Part shown: piece by piece, positions 16,544-25,156 of the stretch
Layout: every line of letters starts with the position of its first letter
Numbering within the stretch: position 1 is the first letter of the stretch
From: Streptomyces chartreusis
GTDB lineage: Bacteria > Actinomycetota > Actinomycetes > Streptomycetales > Streptomycetaceae
Direction: 5' to 3'
Assembly: GCF_008704715.1 (NCBI RefSeq)
Contig: NZ_CP023689.1
Span: 9,238,001-9,302,000 of the forward strand
DNA length: 64,000 nt
Position numbers and translations under genes: made by a program
Notes under the pieces: model-generated
Seen by the model: only the letters and a program-made list of their open reading frames with translations
What the model was told of the DNA's origin: nothing
The model's database searches: none

Positions 16544-16578
16544 CAACGCCCGCCGCTCACGTAAGGTCAATGGCGTTG
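16544..16578. promoter_or_regulatory. Inverted repeat between saccharopine-dehydrogenase-like gene and TetR gene
   Basis: CAACGCC (16544-16550) and GGCGTTG (16572-16578) are perfect 7-bp inverted arms with 21 bp between them, in the divergent control region. The long spacer makes a single TetR site doubtful; it could be two half-sites. Confidence 0.3.
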
Positions 16579-16599
16579 GCATAAGGCGGAGAGTTCGGC

Positions 16600-17328
16600 G
16601 TGAGCGGCACCAGGACGGAGAGCATCGTGCCCAAACCGGTCGTCCCGGAGGAGAAGCGGCGCCGTAGGCGTCCCACGAAAAGCGGCACCGTGCTGTCCGA
16701 GCGGCTGATCGTCGAGACGGCGCTGCGGATGCTGCGCGAGCACGGCAGCGCCGGTCTGACCGCCCGGCGCCTCGGTCTGGCCCTCGACGCCGACCCGAGC
16801 ACGCTGTACCGGTACTTCCGCGGCATGGACGAGCTGACCCTCGCGATCGGCGACGCGCTGATGGGGCAGGCGCTGGAGGGCTGGACGCCGTCGGGGGAGT
16901 GGCGCGAGGACCTGCGTGCCGTCGGGCTGCGCATCCACGCGGCCTATGTCGCCCATCCGCAGGCCGCGGTGCTGACGACCAGCCGCGTCACCGGGCGGGC
17001 GAACGAACTCGCCGCCGACGAGACGGTGCTTGACGTCCTGCGCAGGGCGGGGTTCCCGCTGCCGGACACCGTGCGCATCTATCACGCGTTCATCGACCAG
17101 ACCCTGGCGTTCGCCGCGCTGGACGCCGCGTCCCTCGCCCTGCCGAGTGCGGCGCTGCGGGCGGACGAGGACATGTGGCGCTCGACGTACGCGCGGTTGC
17201 CGCGGGCCACGCATCCCCGGATCGCCGAGGCGGCGCCATTGCTGGCGGCGCGGATGGTGAACAGCGCGTATCCGACGGCGTTGGAGATGTTGTTGGACAG
17301 TGCTGCCCTCCAGCTGGAGGCGACGTAG
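16600..17328 (+). CDS. TetR-family transcriptional regulator
   Basis: 242 aa. A basic N-terminus (KRRRRRPTK) precedes the HTH (about residues 30-75: IVETALRMLREHGSAGLTARRLGLALDADPSTLYRYF). The C-terminal ligand domain begins MGQALEGW. GTG start with GGCGGAG upstream. It is divergent from the saccharopine-dehydrogenase-like gene, its likely target. The gene ends just before a Streptomyces interspersed repeat that separates it from the convergent lysG gene. Confidence 0.9.
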   Translation: MSGTRTESIVPKPVVPEEKRRRRRPTKSGTVLSERLIVETALRMLREHGSAGLTARRLGLALDADPSTLYRYFRGMDELTLAIGDALMGQALEGWTPSGEWREDLRAVGLRIHAAYVAHPQAAVLTTSRVTGRANELAADETVLDVLRRAGFPLPDTVRIYHAFIDQTLAFAALDAASLALPSAALRADEDMWRSTYARLPRATHPRIAEAAPLLAARMVNSAYPTALEMLLDSAALQLEAT

Positions 17329-17365
17329 TGCTCCTCGGGGGGTGCCGCGATCTGTCGTCAAGGGG

Positions 17366-17416
17366 CTGCGGCGTCGTCGTGGCTGGTCGCGCAGTTCCCC
17401 GCGCCCCTTTGGGGCA
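17366..17416. repeat. Streptomyces interspersed repeat, copy 1 (between convergent genes)
   Basis: Its core GCGCAGTTCCCCGCGCCCCT (17389-17408) is identical to 57006-57025. It ends in the hairpin GCCCC-TTT-GGGGC (17403-17415). It lies exactly between the TetR and lysG stop codons. I recognise this as a common 3'-region element in Streptomyces, and the hairpin suggests transcription termination. Confidence 0.75.
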
Positions 17417-18325
17417 CTAGCGGCGCAGTGTCTCCGCAGCCGCTGCCGTCACCGCCTCCGTCACCGCCACCAGCGCCGGCGAGTCCAGCTTCCACTGCTG
17501 CCAGTACAGCGGGACGTCGACCGGGCGGTCCGGGGCGAGCTGCACCAGACGGCCGTCCGCAAGGTACGGCTCCGCCTGTGTCTCGGGGATCAGGCCCCAG
17601 CCCAGTCCGGCGACCACGGACGCCAGGAAGCCCTCCGAGGTCGGCACGTGGTGCCGAACGGCACTCGCGCCGGTACGGGAATGCAGCAGCCTGCGGACGA
17701 ACGCGTCCTGGAGATCGTCGCTGCGGTCGAAGGCCATCACCGGCGCCCGCACCAGCGCTTCCCGCAGTGACCCGCCGAGGTGCCGCTCGGCGAACTCCGG
17801 GCTCGCCGCGGCCAGATACCGCATCCGGCCCAGCGACCGCACGGAACAGCCCGCCACCGCGTCCGGCGAGGAAGTCACCGCCGCCATCACCAGCCCCTCC
17901 CGCAGCAGCGTCGCCGTCCGGCTCTCGTCCTCCCGGCGCAGCTCGAAGCAGAGCCGCGGCTCCTGCGGCACGCGCGTGAGCACCCCCAGGAACCAGGTCG
18001 CCAGGGAGTCGGCGTTGACCGCGACCGACACCCGCGTCGCCTCCCCTGCACCGCTCAGCCCCAGCTCGGCCCGCGCGTCGCGCTCCAGCCGGGCCAGCTG
18101 ACGGGCGAACCGGACGACGACCTCGCCCGACTCGGTCGGCCGCACCGGCTTAGTGCGCACCAGCAGCACCCGCCCCGTGCGCTGCTCCAGCGCCTTCACC
18201 CGCTGGCTCACCGCCGACGGCGTCACATGCAGCGCCGCGGCGGCCGCGTCGAAGGTGCCCTCGTCGACCACCGCGAGCAGCGTCCGCACCTGGTCGAGGG
18301 GAAGCTCGGTCAACTCTGTCTTCAC
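17417..18325 (-). CDS. lysG: LysR-family regulator of the ArgP/LysG type
   Basis: 302 aa. The N-terminal winged HTH is PLDQVRTLLAVVDEGTFDAAAAALHVTPSAVSQRVKALEQ, the ArgP/LysG signature. The effector domain carries the family motif FVRRLL and the late segment GLGWGLIPETQAEP. In Corynebacterium, LysG senses high intracellular lysine or arginine and activates the exporter LysE. The divergent lysE-type gene is 66 bp away and an imperfect palindrome lies between them, so the same logic is expected here. Confidence 0.9.
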   Translation of the reverse strand: MKTELTELPLDQVRTLLAVVDEGTFDAAAAALHVTPSAVSQRVKALEQRTGRVLLVRTKPVRPTESGEVVVRFARQLARLERDARAELGLSGAGEATRVSVAVNADSLATWFLGVLTRVPQEPRLCFELRREDESRTATLLREGLVMAAVTSSPDAVAGCSVRSLGRMRYLAAASPEFAERHLGGSLREALVRAPVMAFDRSDDLQDAFVRRLLHSRTGASAVRHHVPTSEGFLASVVAGLGWGLIPETQAEPYLADGRLVQLAPDRPVDVPLYWQQWKLDSPALVAVTEAVTAAAAETLRR

Positions 18326-18330
18326 GAGCG

Positions 18331-18354
18331 CTAAGGATACGTAAGAATCTTTAG
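18331..18354. promoter_or_regulatory. Candidate LysG operator
   Basis: CTAAGGAT and ATCTTTAG are 8-bp inverted arms with one mismatch and an 8-bp spacer. They lie 6 bp upstream of lysG and about 38-61 bp upstream of lysE. The AT-rich dyad and its position match a LysR-type recognition site. Confidence 0.5.
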
Positions 18355-18391
18355 CTGTACGTCAAGAGATCGTCTCCCTAGCGTGAAGCGC

Positions 18392-19006
18392 ATGACAAAC
18401 GCCTTGACCACCGCGGCCGCCGGATTCGGCACCGGCCTCTCCCTGATCGTCGCCATCGGCGCGCAGAACGCCTTCGTCCTGCGCCAGGGGATCCGCCGCG
18501 ACGCCGTCCTCGCCGTCGTCGGCATCTGCGCCCTGTCCGACGCGCTCCTGATCACCCTGGGGGTGGCCGGCGTCGGCGCGGTGGTCGTGGCCTGGCCCGG
18601 GGTGCTGACGGTGGTGGCCTGGGTCGGCGGACTGTTCCTCCTCGGCTACGGCGCGCTCGCCGCCCGCCGGGTCTTCAAGCCCGGCGGCGCCCTGCTGACC
18701 GATGGCGACGCGGCGGGGTCACGGCGGCGGGCGGTGCTGACCTGCCTCGCCATGACCTGGCTCAACCCGCACGTCTACCTCGACACCGTCTTCCTGCTCG
18801 GCACGGTCGCAGCCGACCGCGGCCCGCTGCGCTGGACGTTCGGTCTCGGCGCCGTGTTCGCCAGCCTGGTCTGGTTCGCCGCGCTCGGCTTCGGCGCCCG
18901 GCTGTTGAGCCGCCACCTCGCCAAGCCGGTGGCCTGGCGCGTGCTGGACGGACTGGTCGCCGCGACGATGATCGCCCTCGGCGCGAGCCTCATCGCGGGT
19001 GCCTGA
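18392..19006 (+). CDS. lysE: LysE/ArgO-family basic amino acid exporter
   Basis: A 204-aa membrane protein with six predicted hydrophobic segments. It shows the LysE hallmarks GLSLIVAIGAQNAFVLRQGI near the N-terminus and AMTWLNPHVYLDTVFLLG in the middle (the Asn-Pro motif). The family exports L-lysine and L-arginine by proton antiport to prevent toxic accumulation. I place the start at ATG 18392 (MTNALTT), preceded by GTGAAG; a GTG at 18383 is in frame and possible. It is divergent from lysG, giving a classical exporter/regulator pair. Confidence 0.9.
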   Translation: MTNALTTAAAGFGTGLSLIVAIGAQNAFVLRQGIRRDAVLAVVGICALSDALLITLGVAGVGAVVVAWPGVLTVVAWVGGLFLLGYGALAARRVFKPGGALLTDGDAAGSRRRAVLTCLAMTWLNPHVYLDTVFLLGTVAADRGPLRWTFGLGAVFASLVWFAALGFGARLLSRHLAKPVAWRVLDGLVAATMIALGASLIAGA

Positions 19007-19085
19007 CGGCATCCGGCTCGCCCCCGCCTCTGTCCGGAAACCGAGACCGGCATCCCACATGTTCGACCGCCGGTGCCATAGTGAT

Positions 19086-19120
19086 CCCTGGTTCGCGATA
19101 GGTGTAACGAGCAACCAGGG
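19086..19120. promoter_or_regulatory. Inverted repeat covering the ribosome binding site of the MFS gene
   Basis: CCCTGGTT (19086-19093) and AACCAGGG (19113-19120) are perfect 8-bp arms 19 bp apart. The right arm contains the AGGG that would serve as ribosome binding site for the GTG at 19127. If transcribed, the hairpin would sequester that site; alternatively it is an operator. Confidence 0.45.
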
Positions 19121-19126
19121 ACGTCC

Positions 19127-20425
19127 GTGGACACGAGTGAGAGCAGTACCGAAGAGCAGCCGGCCACCCCGGAGGCGGACAGAGCCGCCCGGCGCGGCTG
19201 GCGCCGCTGGGCGATGGACACCCGCCCGCTGCGCCGCCCGGCCTTCCGCCGGCTGTGGTCCTCGACCATCGTCACGGCCGTCGGCAGTCAGCTCACCGCG
19301 GTCGCCGTGCCCAAGCAGATCTACGACATCACCGGCTCCTCGGCATGGGTCGGCGCCGCGAGCCTCGCCGGACTGCTGCCGCTGGTGGTGTTCGCGCTGT
19401 GGGGCGGCGCCATCGCCGACACCATGGACCGCCGCAAGCTGCTCCTCGTCACCAACACCGGCATAGCCGTCACCTCCCTGCTGTTCTGGCTCCAGGCCGT
19501 CACCGGCATGGAGTCGGTGGTGGCGCTGATGGTGCTGCTCGCCGTGCAGCAGGCGTTCTGGGGGATCAACTCCCCGGCCCGCAACGCCTCCATCGCGCGC
19601 CTGGTGCCGGCCGGCGAACTGCCCGCGGCCAACGCCCTCGGCTCGACCGTCATGCAGACCGGTCAGGTCATGGGGCCGCTGCTGGCCGGTGTGCTCATCC
19701 CCGTGATCGGCCTGGCCGAGCTGTATCTCATCGACGCGCTGGCCCTGTGCGTGACGGTGTGGGCGGTCTTCAAGCTGCCCGCGCTGCCGCCCCTGAAGGC
19801 CGCCGCCGAACGCCGCGCGGGCATACGGGAGATCGTGGCGGGCTTCCGCTACATCGCCCTGCACAAGGTGCTGTTGCTGTCCTTCCTGGCCGACATCATC
19901 GCGATGGTCTTCGGCATGCCCCGCGCCCTCTTCCCCCAACTGGCCGGCCAGACCTACGGGTCGTACGGCGAAGGGCTCGCCCTCGGCCTGCTGTTCGCAG
20001 CGATCCCGATCGGCGCGGTGGTCGGGGGGCTGTTCTCCGGCACCTTCTCCAGGGCCCGCCGGCACGGCTGGATGGTGATCGGCGCGGTCGTCGCCTGGGG
20101 CGCGGCCATCACCGCCTTCGGGCTCAGCGACAGCCTGTGGCTCGCGGTGGTGTTCCTGGCCCTCGCCGGGGTCGCCGACATGGTCTCGATGGTCTTCCGC
20201 GGGGCGATCCTGCTGTCCGCCGCCAGCGACGAGATGCGCGGCCGGATGCAGGGTGTGTTCACGGTCGTCGTGGCGGGCGGCCCGCGCCTCGCCGACGTCC
20301 TGCACGGCACGGCGGGCTCGGCCTTCGGACCCCGCGCGGCAACCGTGGGCGGCGGTCTGCTGGTCGTCGTCCTCATGCTGGGCCTGGCCGCCGCGCTGCC
20401 GGCCCTGCGGCGCTACCGCGTCTGA
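19127..20425 (+). CDS. MFS transporter (EntS-like exporter family)
   Basis: 432 aa, about twelve hydrophobic segments. The N-terminal FRRLWSSTIVTAVGSQLTAVAVPKQIYDITGSSAWVG and loop GGAIADTMDRRKLLL match the EntS/tetracycline-resistance-like MFS subgroup, which exports siderophores or drugs. The motif NSPARNASIARLVP is also typical. The acidic/Ser-rich N-terminal tail precedes the first membrane segment. Substrate unknown. The gene ends 3 bp before the convergent Crp-like gene. Its translation start lies in an inverted repeat. Confidence 0.87.
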   Translation: MDTSESSTEEQPATPEADRAARRGWRRWAMDTRPLRRPAFRRLWSSTIVTAVGSQLTAVAVPKQIYDITGSSAWVGAASLAGLLPLVVFALWGGAIADTMDRRKLLLVTNTGIAVTSLLFWLQAVTGMESVVALMVLLAVQQAFWGINSPARNASIARLVPAGELPAANALGSTVMQTGQVMGPLLAGVLIPVIGLAELYLIDALALCVTVWAVFKLPALPPLKAAAERRAGIREIVAGFRYIALHKVLLLSFLADIIAMVFGMPRALFPQLAGQTYGSYGEGLALGLLFAAIPIGAVVGGLFSGTFSRARRHGWMVIGAVVAWGAAITAFGLSDSLWLAVVFLALAGVADMVSMVFRGAILLSAASDEMRGRMQGVFTVVVAGGPRLADVLHGTAGSAFGPRAATVGGGLLVVVLMLGLAAALPALRRYRV

Positions 20426-20428
20426 CGC

Positions 20429-20884
20429 TCAGAGCACACTGCGCCGGTGCTGCCCGTACTGCTCCATCAGCTTGCCCCGGGTCATCTCCAGCCGGTTCGC
20501 GAGGATTTCGGCGACGTACCGCACCAGCGACAGCCCGAGCTGCGTGTCCTCCTCGCACAGCCGCAGCACCGCCTCCGCCTCGAACTCGTAGGCGCGCACC
20601 GGGCTGAACGCCTCCGCGCCGAAGTCCCACTGGTACGGCGGGAACAGCCAGGACCAGCCGAGGAGATCACCGGCGCCGAGGCTTGCGACGGTGACCCGCT
20701 GGAGGGACGTCACGCGCTGGTCGAGGGAGACGGCGCCCGAGCGGATGACCCAGAAGCGGTCGGCCGTGCCGCCCGCCTCGAAGATCCGGGCGTCCTCCGG
20801 GAAGGAGACCTCCCGGGCGAGCGACATGAGGAGCTGGCGCTGCGGGGGCGGAAGGGCGGTGAGCAGTTTGATCGCTTTGGTCAT
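20429..20884 (-). CDS. Cyclic-nucleotide-binding domain protein without DNA-binding domain
   Basis: A 151-aa protein consisting of a single cNMP-binding barrel: LLTALPPPQRQLLMSLAREVSFPEDARIFEAGGTADRFWVIRSGAVSL, then GAGDLLGWSWLFPPYQWDFGAEA, and the C-helix CEEDTQLGLSLVRYVAEILANRLEMTR. It lacks the HTH of Crp/Fnr regulators, so it probably acts through protein partners or as a nucleotide sensor. GAGGAG lies upstream of the MTKAIKLL start; the longer upstream frame is Pro/Arg-rich and unlikely. Similar stand-alone proteins occur in other Streptomyces. Confidence 0.87.
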   Translation of the reverse strand: MTKAIKLLTALPPPQRQLLMSLAREVSFPEDARIFEAGGTADRFWVIRSGAVSLDQRVTSLQRVTVASLGAGDLLGWSWLFPPYQWDFGAEAFSPVRAYEFEAEAVLRLCEEDTQLGLSLVRYVAEILANRLEMTRGKLMEQYGQHRRSVL

Positions 20885-21185
20885 GACACAGGGCTCCTCG
20901 CCGAGGACTGAGGTTCCGGTGCTTCCCTGCGTCCATTTCAGCCCGTACGGCCGCGCTGAGCACCTCGGCGGAGAGCGGTTTCCGCCGCGGGTCGTGGGAC
21001 CGGGTCGTTCAGGGCATGAAAAAGCCCTGGCTGGACGGGGGAAGCCAGCCAGGGCCGTATGCGGGGTTCGCGGGGGATTTGTTCGATCGACCCCGTGACC
21101 ACGTATGGATGAACCGTAAACCATCTTGGCGGATTCCGCGCAACCGGGACCGGGTCAGGTGACCTGTTTCACTCGGGCCCGGTAT
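20885..21185. other. Intergenic region with terminator and crp-like promoter
   Basis: 301 bp without a convincing gene. It must contain the promoter of the Crp-like gene on the minus strand. It also contains a strong terminator hairpin for the upstream minus-strand genes (21019-21055) and a small palindrome CAGGT-G-ACCTG (21156-21166). Short plus-strand frames here are antisense-like and have no ribosome binding site. Confidence 0.6.
21019..21055 (-). terminator. Rho-independent terminator (minus strand)
   Basis: On the minus strand GCCCTGGCTGG pairs perfectly with CCAGCCAGGGC (11-bp stem, 10-nt loop). It is followed at once by TTTTTCATG. The real U-run is rare in this genome and fixes the direction. 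It ends transcription coming from the FUSC gene and the small gene at 21186-21407. Confidence 0.8.
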
Positions 21186-21407
21186 TCAGCCCTGTTCGGA
21201 GCGCCTGCCAGGGGTCAGGATCTCGTCCAGCACCACGATCACCGTCTCGTACGCAAGCGTCCGTACCACGGCGTCGCGAGCCCCTTCGGGGTCCGTCGAC
21301 CTCAGTTGCTCGCTCCGCATCCGCCAGGATCGCTCCTCCTGCCGGGCGCTGGCCCGGGCTCGGTGCATCCGTCGCAGCAGTTCGTCTGAGTCCACGACAT
21401 CGGTCAT
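21186..21407 (-). CDS. Small hypothetical protein
   Basis: 73 aa, charged and helical, with no membrane segment or cysteine (MTDVVDSDELLRRMHRARAS start, LAYETVIVVLDEIL near the end). It lies 51 bp downstream of the FUSC gene on the same strand and upstream of a clear terminator, so it is probably the last gene of that transcript. No good Shine-Dalgarno is visible in front of the ATG. I do not recognise the family; a coding role is likely but not proven. Confidence 0.5.
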   Translation of the reverse strand: MTDVVDSDELLRRMHRARASARQEERSWRMRSEQLRSTDPEGARDAVVRTLAYETVIVVLDEILTPGRRSEQG

Positions 21408-21458
21408 GACAACCGCGTACCCGGGAATCGCCCCGATGTGCGCTCCCGTGTCGTGCGG

Positions 21459-23702
21459 TCATCCCTCCGGTGCCTTCACGGGTACCCCCAGGGGCCGGGC
21501 CAGGCCGGTCACGCCCTCGTCGAGGCGTTGCAGATGCCGCAGGACACGGTCGGTGATCCGGCCGTAGCGCGGGACACCGGGGGTGCTCGGGCCGAGGAGC
21601 GAGGCGATGCTCGGACCGGTCTCGATCTCGGCGGTGGAGTGCTCGTCACCGACGTGGGCGCTGATCGCCTCCAGGTTGTGCTCGATGCGCCCGGCGGCCC
21701 GGCGCAGCCGGGGGTCGGCCGCGATCGAGGGGTGGGTGGGCAGCAGCTCGGCGGTCGCCGCCAGCGAACGGGCGTGGAAAGCGCACGTCTCCAGCAGCGC
21801 GACGACATAGCGGGCGGTCTCGCGCCGGGCCCGCAGCGGCGTGACCGGATGGGTGAGCGGCTTGGTCGCGGCGCGCAGGTCGGCCAGCGCCTGGTCGAGC
21901 TCGCGCGCCTCGTCGAGCAGTTCCTTGGGCGGTTCGCCACTGAGCTGGTCGACGGCGCTGCGGGTGACGTCGCCGAGCCGCTCCAGCACCGTCGCGAGCA
22001 GCTCGTTCGTCCGGCGGTCCGTCTGCACCGGCAGCACGAACGCCGCCGCGATCACCCCGCAGGCAGCGCCGAGCGCCGTCTCCTCGATGCGCAGCACCAG
22101 CACCGACAGGCTGTAGGTGTGCAGCAGGGTGTAGAGCAGGCCCAGCGCCGCGGTGACGAAGAAGGACACCGCCGTGTACGACAGCGGTGCCGAGTAGAAC
22201 ATCGCGAACACGAACAGCAGCACCAGCGCGAACGCCGTCCAGGTGTTGTGCCCGACCGCGCCGGCCAGCACGATCCCGGCCAGGACGCCGAGGACGGTGC
22301 CCAGCAGCCGGCGGTAGCCCTTGACCAGGATCTCGCCCGTGGAAGCGGTGTTGAGGAACACGATCCAGCAGGTCAGCACCGCCCAGTACCAGCGGTCGCG
22401 GGACAGCAGCTCGCCGCCGACGATGGCCAGCGTCGACCCCACGGCGACCTGCACCGCGGCACGTGTGGTGGGCCGCGCCAGCCCCGTCGCCTCCTCGGCC
22501 GGGGTCTCCTCCTCGGCGTCGAGCACCGCGTCCTCGGCGTCCAGTTCCTCGCGAGAGCGGGCGGTCGCCGGGCTGTCGTCCGTCTCGTCCCGGGCCCCGC
22601 CGAGCGCGATCCGCAGGCCGAGGACCGCACGGGCGGCCTCGCCGACGGCCCGGAACACGTCCTGCACGGCCGGTGACGCGACCGGCAGGTTCTCCTCGTC
22701 GCGGTAGCCGAGGAGCCGGTTGCGCAGTTGGGCGACCGAGGGGCCGGCGGCCTGTTCGACCGGGCGCAGCACAAGCACCCGCAGCGCCACGAGGTCCCTG
22801 CGCAGTGTCTCGGTCGCCTCGTCCTTCACCGGCTGGCGCCCGCCCGACGGGATGGGAGCGCCCGGCAGATGCATGGCGAGCGTGTCCACGCGCTCGGCGC
22901 CGCGCGCCCGCAGCAGCGACAGCCCCAGCCGCTCGGCGGCGATCTCGGCGTCCGCGACACGCCGTTGGACGAGCGCGGCCACCCGCTCGTCGGCGGTCCC
23001 GCCCTCCAGCCGGCCCTGGATCAGCAGAGCCGTCTCGTGCAGCCGTGCGGTGCCCTCGCGCACCTGCTCCAGGGCCCGGTCGGCCTCCTCGGGACCGGCG
23101 TCCAGCAGGTCGTGCTGGGCGGACAGCAGCTGGGCCAGCCGGGCGCGGAACGCCTCGCGCAGCCGCTCCAGCACGCCGGTCGGTGTCTCCGGGACCAGCA
23201 CGAACCGCACGAGCGCACCGCACCCGAACGCCACGGCGACCGCGCGGAACAGTTCGGGCAGCTCACCGATGGAGGCGCCGACGAACAGGGACACGAAGTA
23301 GATCTGGAAGCCGATCAGCCCCAGCGCGGTGCCCCGGTCGCCGAACCGGCGGCCGTAGACGGCACAGAAGATGAGCGCGACGAAGACCAGGTCGCCGGCC
23401 ACGACTCTGCTGTGCAGCGCCGCCGCCAGCGTCATGGACGCCAGCGCCACCGGCAGGCCCAGGGCGAGTGTGACCGCCTGCTGCCCGCGCTGCTTCTCCC
23501 GGATGGCGAAGGTCGAGACCATCGCCGCCAGCGCCCCCGCCACCAGATGTGTGACGTCGGTGCCGAGCAGCGCGAGCACGGCGACCGCGAGGGCGATCGA
23601 GCCCGCCGTGCGCAGCCCGGCCGTCAGTCTCAGCAGACCCGGGTCCGAGGCCGCGACCCTGTCGCGCAACCGTACCCGGGCCGGCCCTCCAGCTGCCCTC
23701 AC
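21459..23702 (-). CDS. FUSC-family integral membrane protein (aromatic-acid-exporter-like)
   Basis: 747 aa with two membrane modules. The N-terminal block (about 25-190) has roughly six hydrophobic segments (IALAVAVLALLGTDVTHLVAGALAAMVSTFAI). A cytoplasmic region rich in Glu/Asp follows, with an acidic stretch near residues 380-400 (EELDAEDAVLDAEEETPAEE). A second block (about 405-560) carries the FUSC motif DRWYWAVLTCWIVFLNTASTGEILVKGYRRLLGTVLG. The C-terminal cytoplasmic domain is helical. The family includes AaeB/YccS-type efflux proteins; substrate unknown. GTG start. Confidence 0.87.
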   Translation of the reverse strand: MRAAGGPARVRLRDRVAASDPGLLRLTAGLRTAGSIALAVAVLALLGTDVTHLVAGALAAMVSTFAIREKQRGQQAVTLALGLPVALASMTLAAALHSRVVAGDLVFVALIFCAVYGRRFGDRGTALGLIGFQIYFVSLFVGASIGELPELFRAVAVAFGCGALVRFVLVPETPTGVLERLREAFRARLAQLLSAQHDLLDAGPEEADRALEQVREGTARLHETALLIQGRLEGGTADERVAALVQRRVADAEIAAERLGLSLLRARGAERVDTLAMHLPGAPIPSGGRQPVKDEATETLRRDLVALRVLVLRPVEQAAGPSVAQLRNRLLGYRDEENLPVASPAVQDVFRAVGEAARAVLGLRIALGGARDETDDSPATARSREELDAEDAVLDAEEETPAEEATGLARPTTRAAVQVAVGSTLAIVGGELLSRDRWYWAVLTCWIVFLNTASTGEILVKGYRRLLGTVLGVLAGIVLAGAVGHNTWTAFALVLLFVFAMFYSAPLSYTAVSFFVTAALGLLYTLLHTYSLSVLVLRIEETALGAACGVIAAAFVLPVQTDRRTNELLATVLERLGDVTRSAVDQLSGEPPKELLDEARELDQALADLRAATKPLTHPVTPLRARRETARYVVALLETCAFHARSLAATAELLPTHPSIAADPRLRRAAGRIEHNLEAISAHVGDEHSTAEIETGPSIASLLGPSTPGVPRYGRITDRVLRHLQRLDEGVTGLARPLGVPVKAPEG

Positions 23703-23770
23703 GCCGCCGTACTCACTCCCGCTCTCTCCCCGCTCACACCGCGCACCGCGGCCCGGCCGACACCGTCACG

Positions 23771-25156
23771 TCACTCGGCCGAACCGTCGGCCGCACCCTT
23801 TCCCTCGACCTGCGCCCGCACCTGCTCCGGCGTCAGATACGCGTGGACGAACTCGAAGTCCTTCATCTTGGCGGGGGTGCGGGACTGGAACCCGGTACGC
23901 ACGAAGTCGTCGCCGGCGACCGCGTTGAGCAGCCAGTTCGTCATGACGCGGGTCTTGGCGACGTTGGTGCGCAGCGCGGACCAGTGATATCCGCGGGCCA
24001 CGGCCATCGCCGGCAGCCCCTTCAGCTCCACGCCGAGCGGCTTGGAGACGGCGTCGCGGCCGCCGAGGTCGACGACCAGCCCGAGGTCCTTGTGCCGGTA
24101 CGGCCGCAGCGGCTGGTCGCGCAGGGCCGCGATGACGTTGTCGGCGACGACCTTGCCCTGGCGCATCGCGTGCTGGGCGGTGGGCGGGCAGACCGCGCCC
24201 TCCTCGTCCTTGGCCACGTCGGGCACCGCGGCGGCGTCGCCGAGCGCGAACACACCGTCGTTCCCGGGCAGGTTCATCTCGGCGGTGACCGCGAGCCTGC
24301 CGCGGATCGTCTCAGCGCCCAGCGTGGAGATCAGCGGGCTGGCGACGACACCGGCGGTCCAGATCAGCGTGCGGGTGGGGATCACCCGGCCGTCGGTGAA
24401 GGTGACCTCCTCGGGGCCCGCCTTCGCGATGGACACGCCCAGCGAGATCTCGATGCCGCGCTTGCGCAGGATCTCCTGCGCGTCGGTGCCGAGTTTCTCG
24501 CCGAGTTCGGGCATCAGCCGCGGCGCGATGTCGATCAGATGCCACTTGATCAGGTGCGGATCGAGCCGCGGATAGCGCTTGACCGCGTTGTGGGTGAGCA
24601 TCTGGAGGCACGCGGCGGTCTCGGTGCCGGCGTACCCGCCGCCGACCACCACGAACTGGAGCCGCGCCGCCCGCTCGTCCGGATCCTGGCTCGCGTCGGC
24701 GAGGTCGAGCTGCGAGATGACGTGGTCGCGCAGATAGGCGGCCTCGGCGAGGGTCTTCATGCCGTAGGCGTTGTCGGTCAGCCCCGGGATGTCGAAGGTC
24801 CGGGTGATGCTGCCGGGGGCCAGCACGATGTAGTCGTACGGCTCGTTGTGGAGCTTGTCGGTGATGGTGCGCACGACGCAGACCTTCGAGGCGAGGTCCA
24901 CGCCGATGGCGCCGCCCGGGATGATCCGGGTGCGGTACCTGCGGCTGCGGCGCAGGGACACGGCGATCGACTGGGGGGTGAGGACGCCGGAGGCGACCTG
25001 TGGCAGCAGCGGCAGGTAGAGCTGGTAGGAAGACGGCGTCACCAAAGTGATCTCGGCTTCGTCCGGGGAGAGTTTGCGTTCCAACCGGCGAACGCATCCG
25101 ACTCCGGCGAAGCCTGCGCCAACCACCAGGATCCTGGGTCGTGTCACGGTGATCAT
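23771..25156 (-). CDS. ndh: Type II NADH dehydrogenase (NDH-2-like) FAD/NAD(P) oxidoreductase
   Basis: 461 aa. The FAD motif is RPRILVVGAGFAGVGCVRRLE, the NADH motif FVVVGGGYAGTETAACL, and the second FAD contact NDGVFALGDAAAVPD, followed by PTAQHAMRQGKVVADN. The C-terminus has the amphipathic region expected for peripheral membrane binding. NDH-2 feeds electrons from NADH to menaquinone without pumping protons. AGAAGGG abuts the ATG at 25156 but lies 9 bp before an in-frame GTG at 25147, so translation may begin there. It is divergent from a secreted protein gene. Confidence 0.88.
   Translation of the reverse strand: MITVTRPRILVVGAGFAGVGCVRRLERKLSPDEAEITLVTPSSYQLYLPLLPQVASGVLTPQSIAVSLRRSRRYRTRIIPGGAIGVDLASKVCVVRTITDKLHNEPYDYIVLAPGSITRTFDIPGLTDNAYGMKTLAEAAYLRDHVISQLDLADASQDPDERAARLQFVVVGGGYAGTETAACLQMLTHNAVKRYPRLDPHLIKWHLIDIAPRLMPELGEKLGTDAQEILRKRGIEISLGVSIAKAGPEEVTFTDGRVIPTRTLIWTAGVVASPLISTLGAETIRGRLAVTAEMNLPGNDGVFALGDAAAVPDVAKDEEGAVCPPTAQHAMRQGKVVADNVIAALRDQPLRPYRHKDLGLVVDLGGRDAVSKPLGVELKGLPAMAVARGYHWSALRTNVAKTRVMTNWLLNAVAGDDFVRTGFQSRTPAKMKDFEFVHAYLTPEQVRAQVEGKGAADGSAE

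Noticed and set aside
20885..21185. Small genes in the gap before the Crp-like gene
   Set aside because: Frames here lack ribosome binding sites and are interrupted by a clear terminator hairpin.
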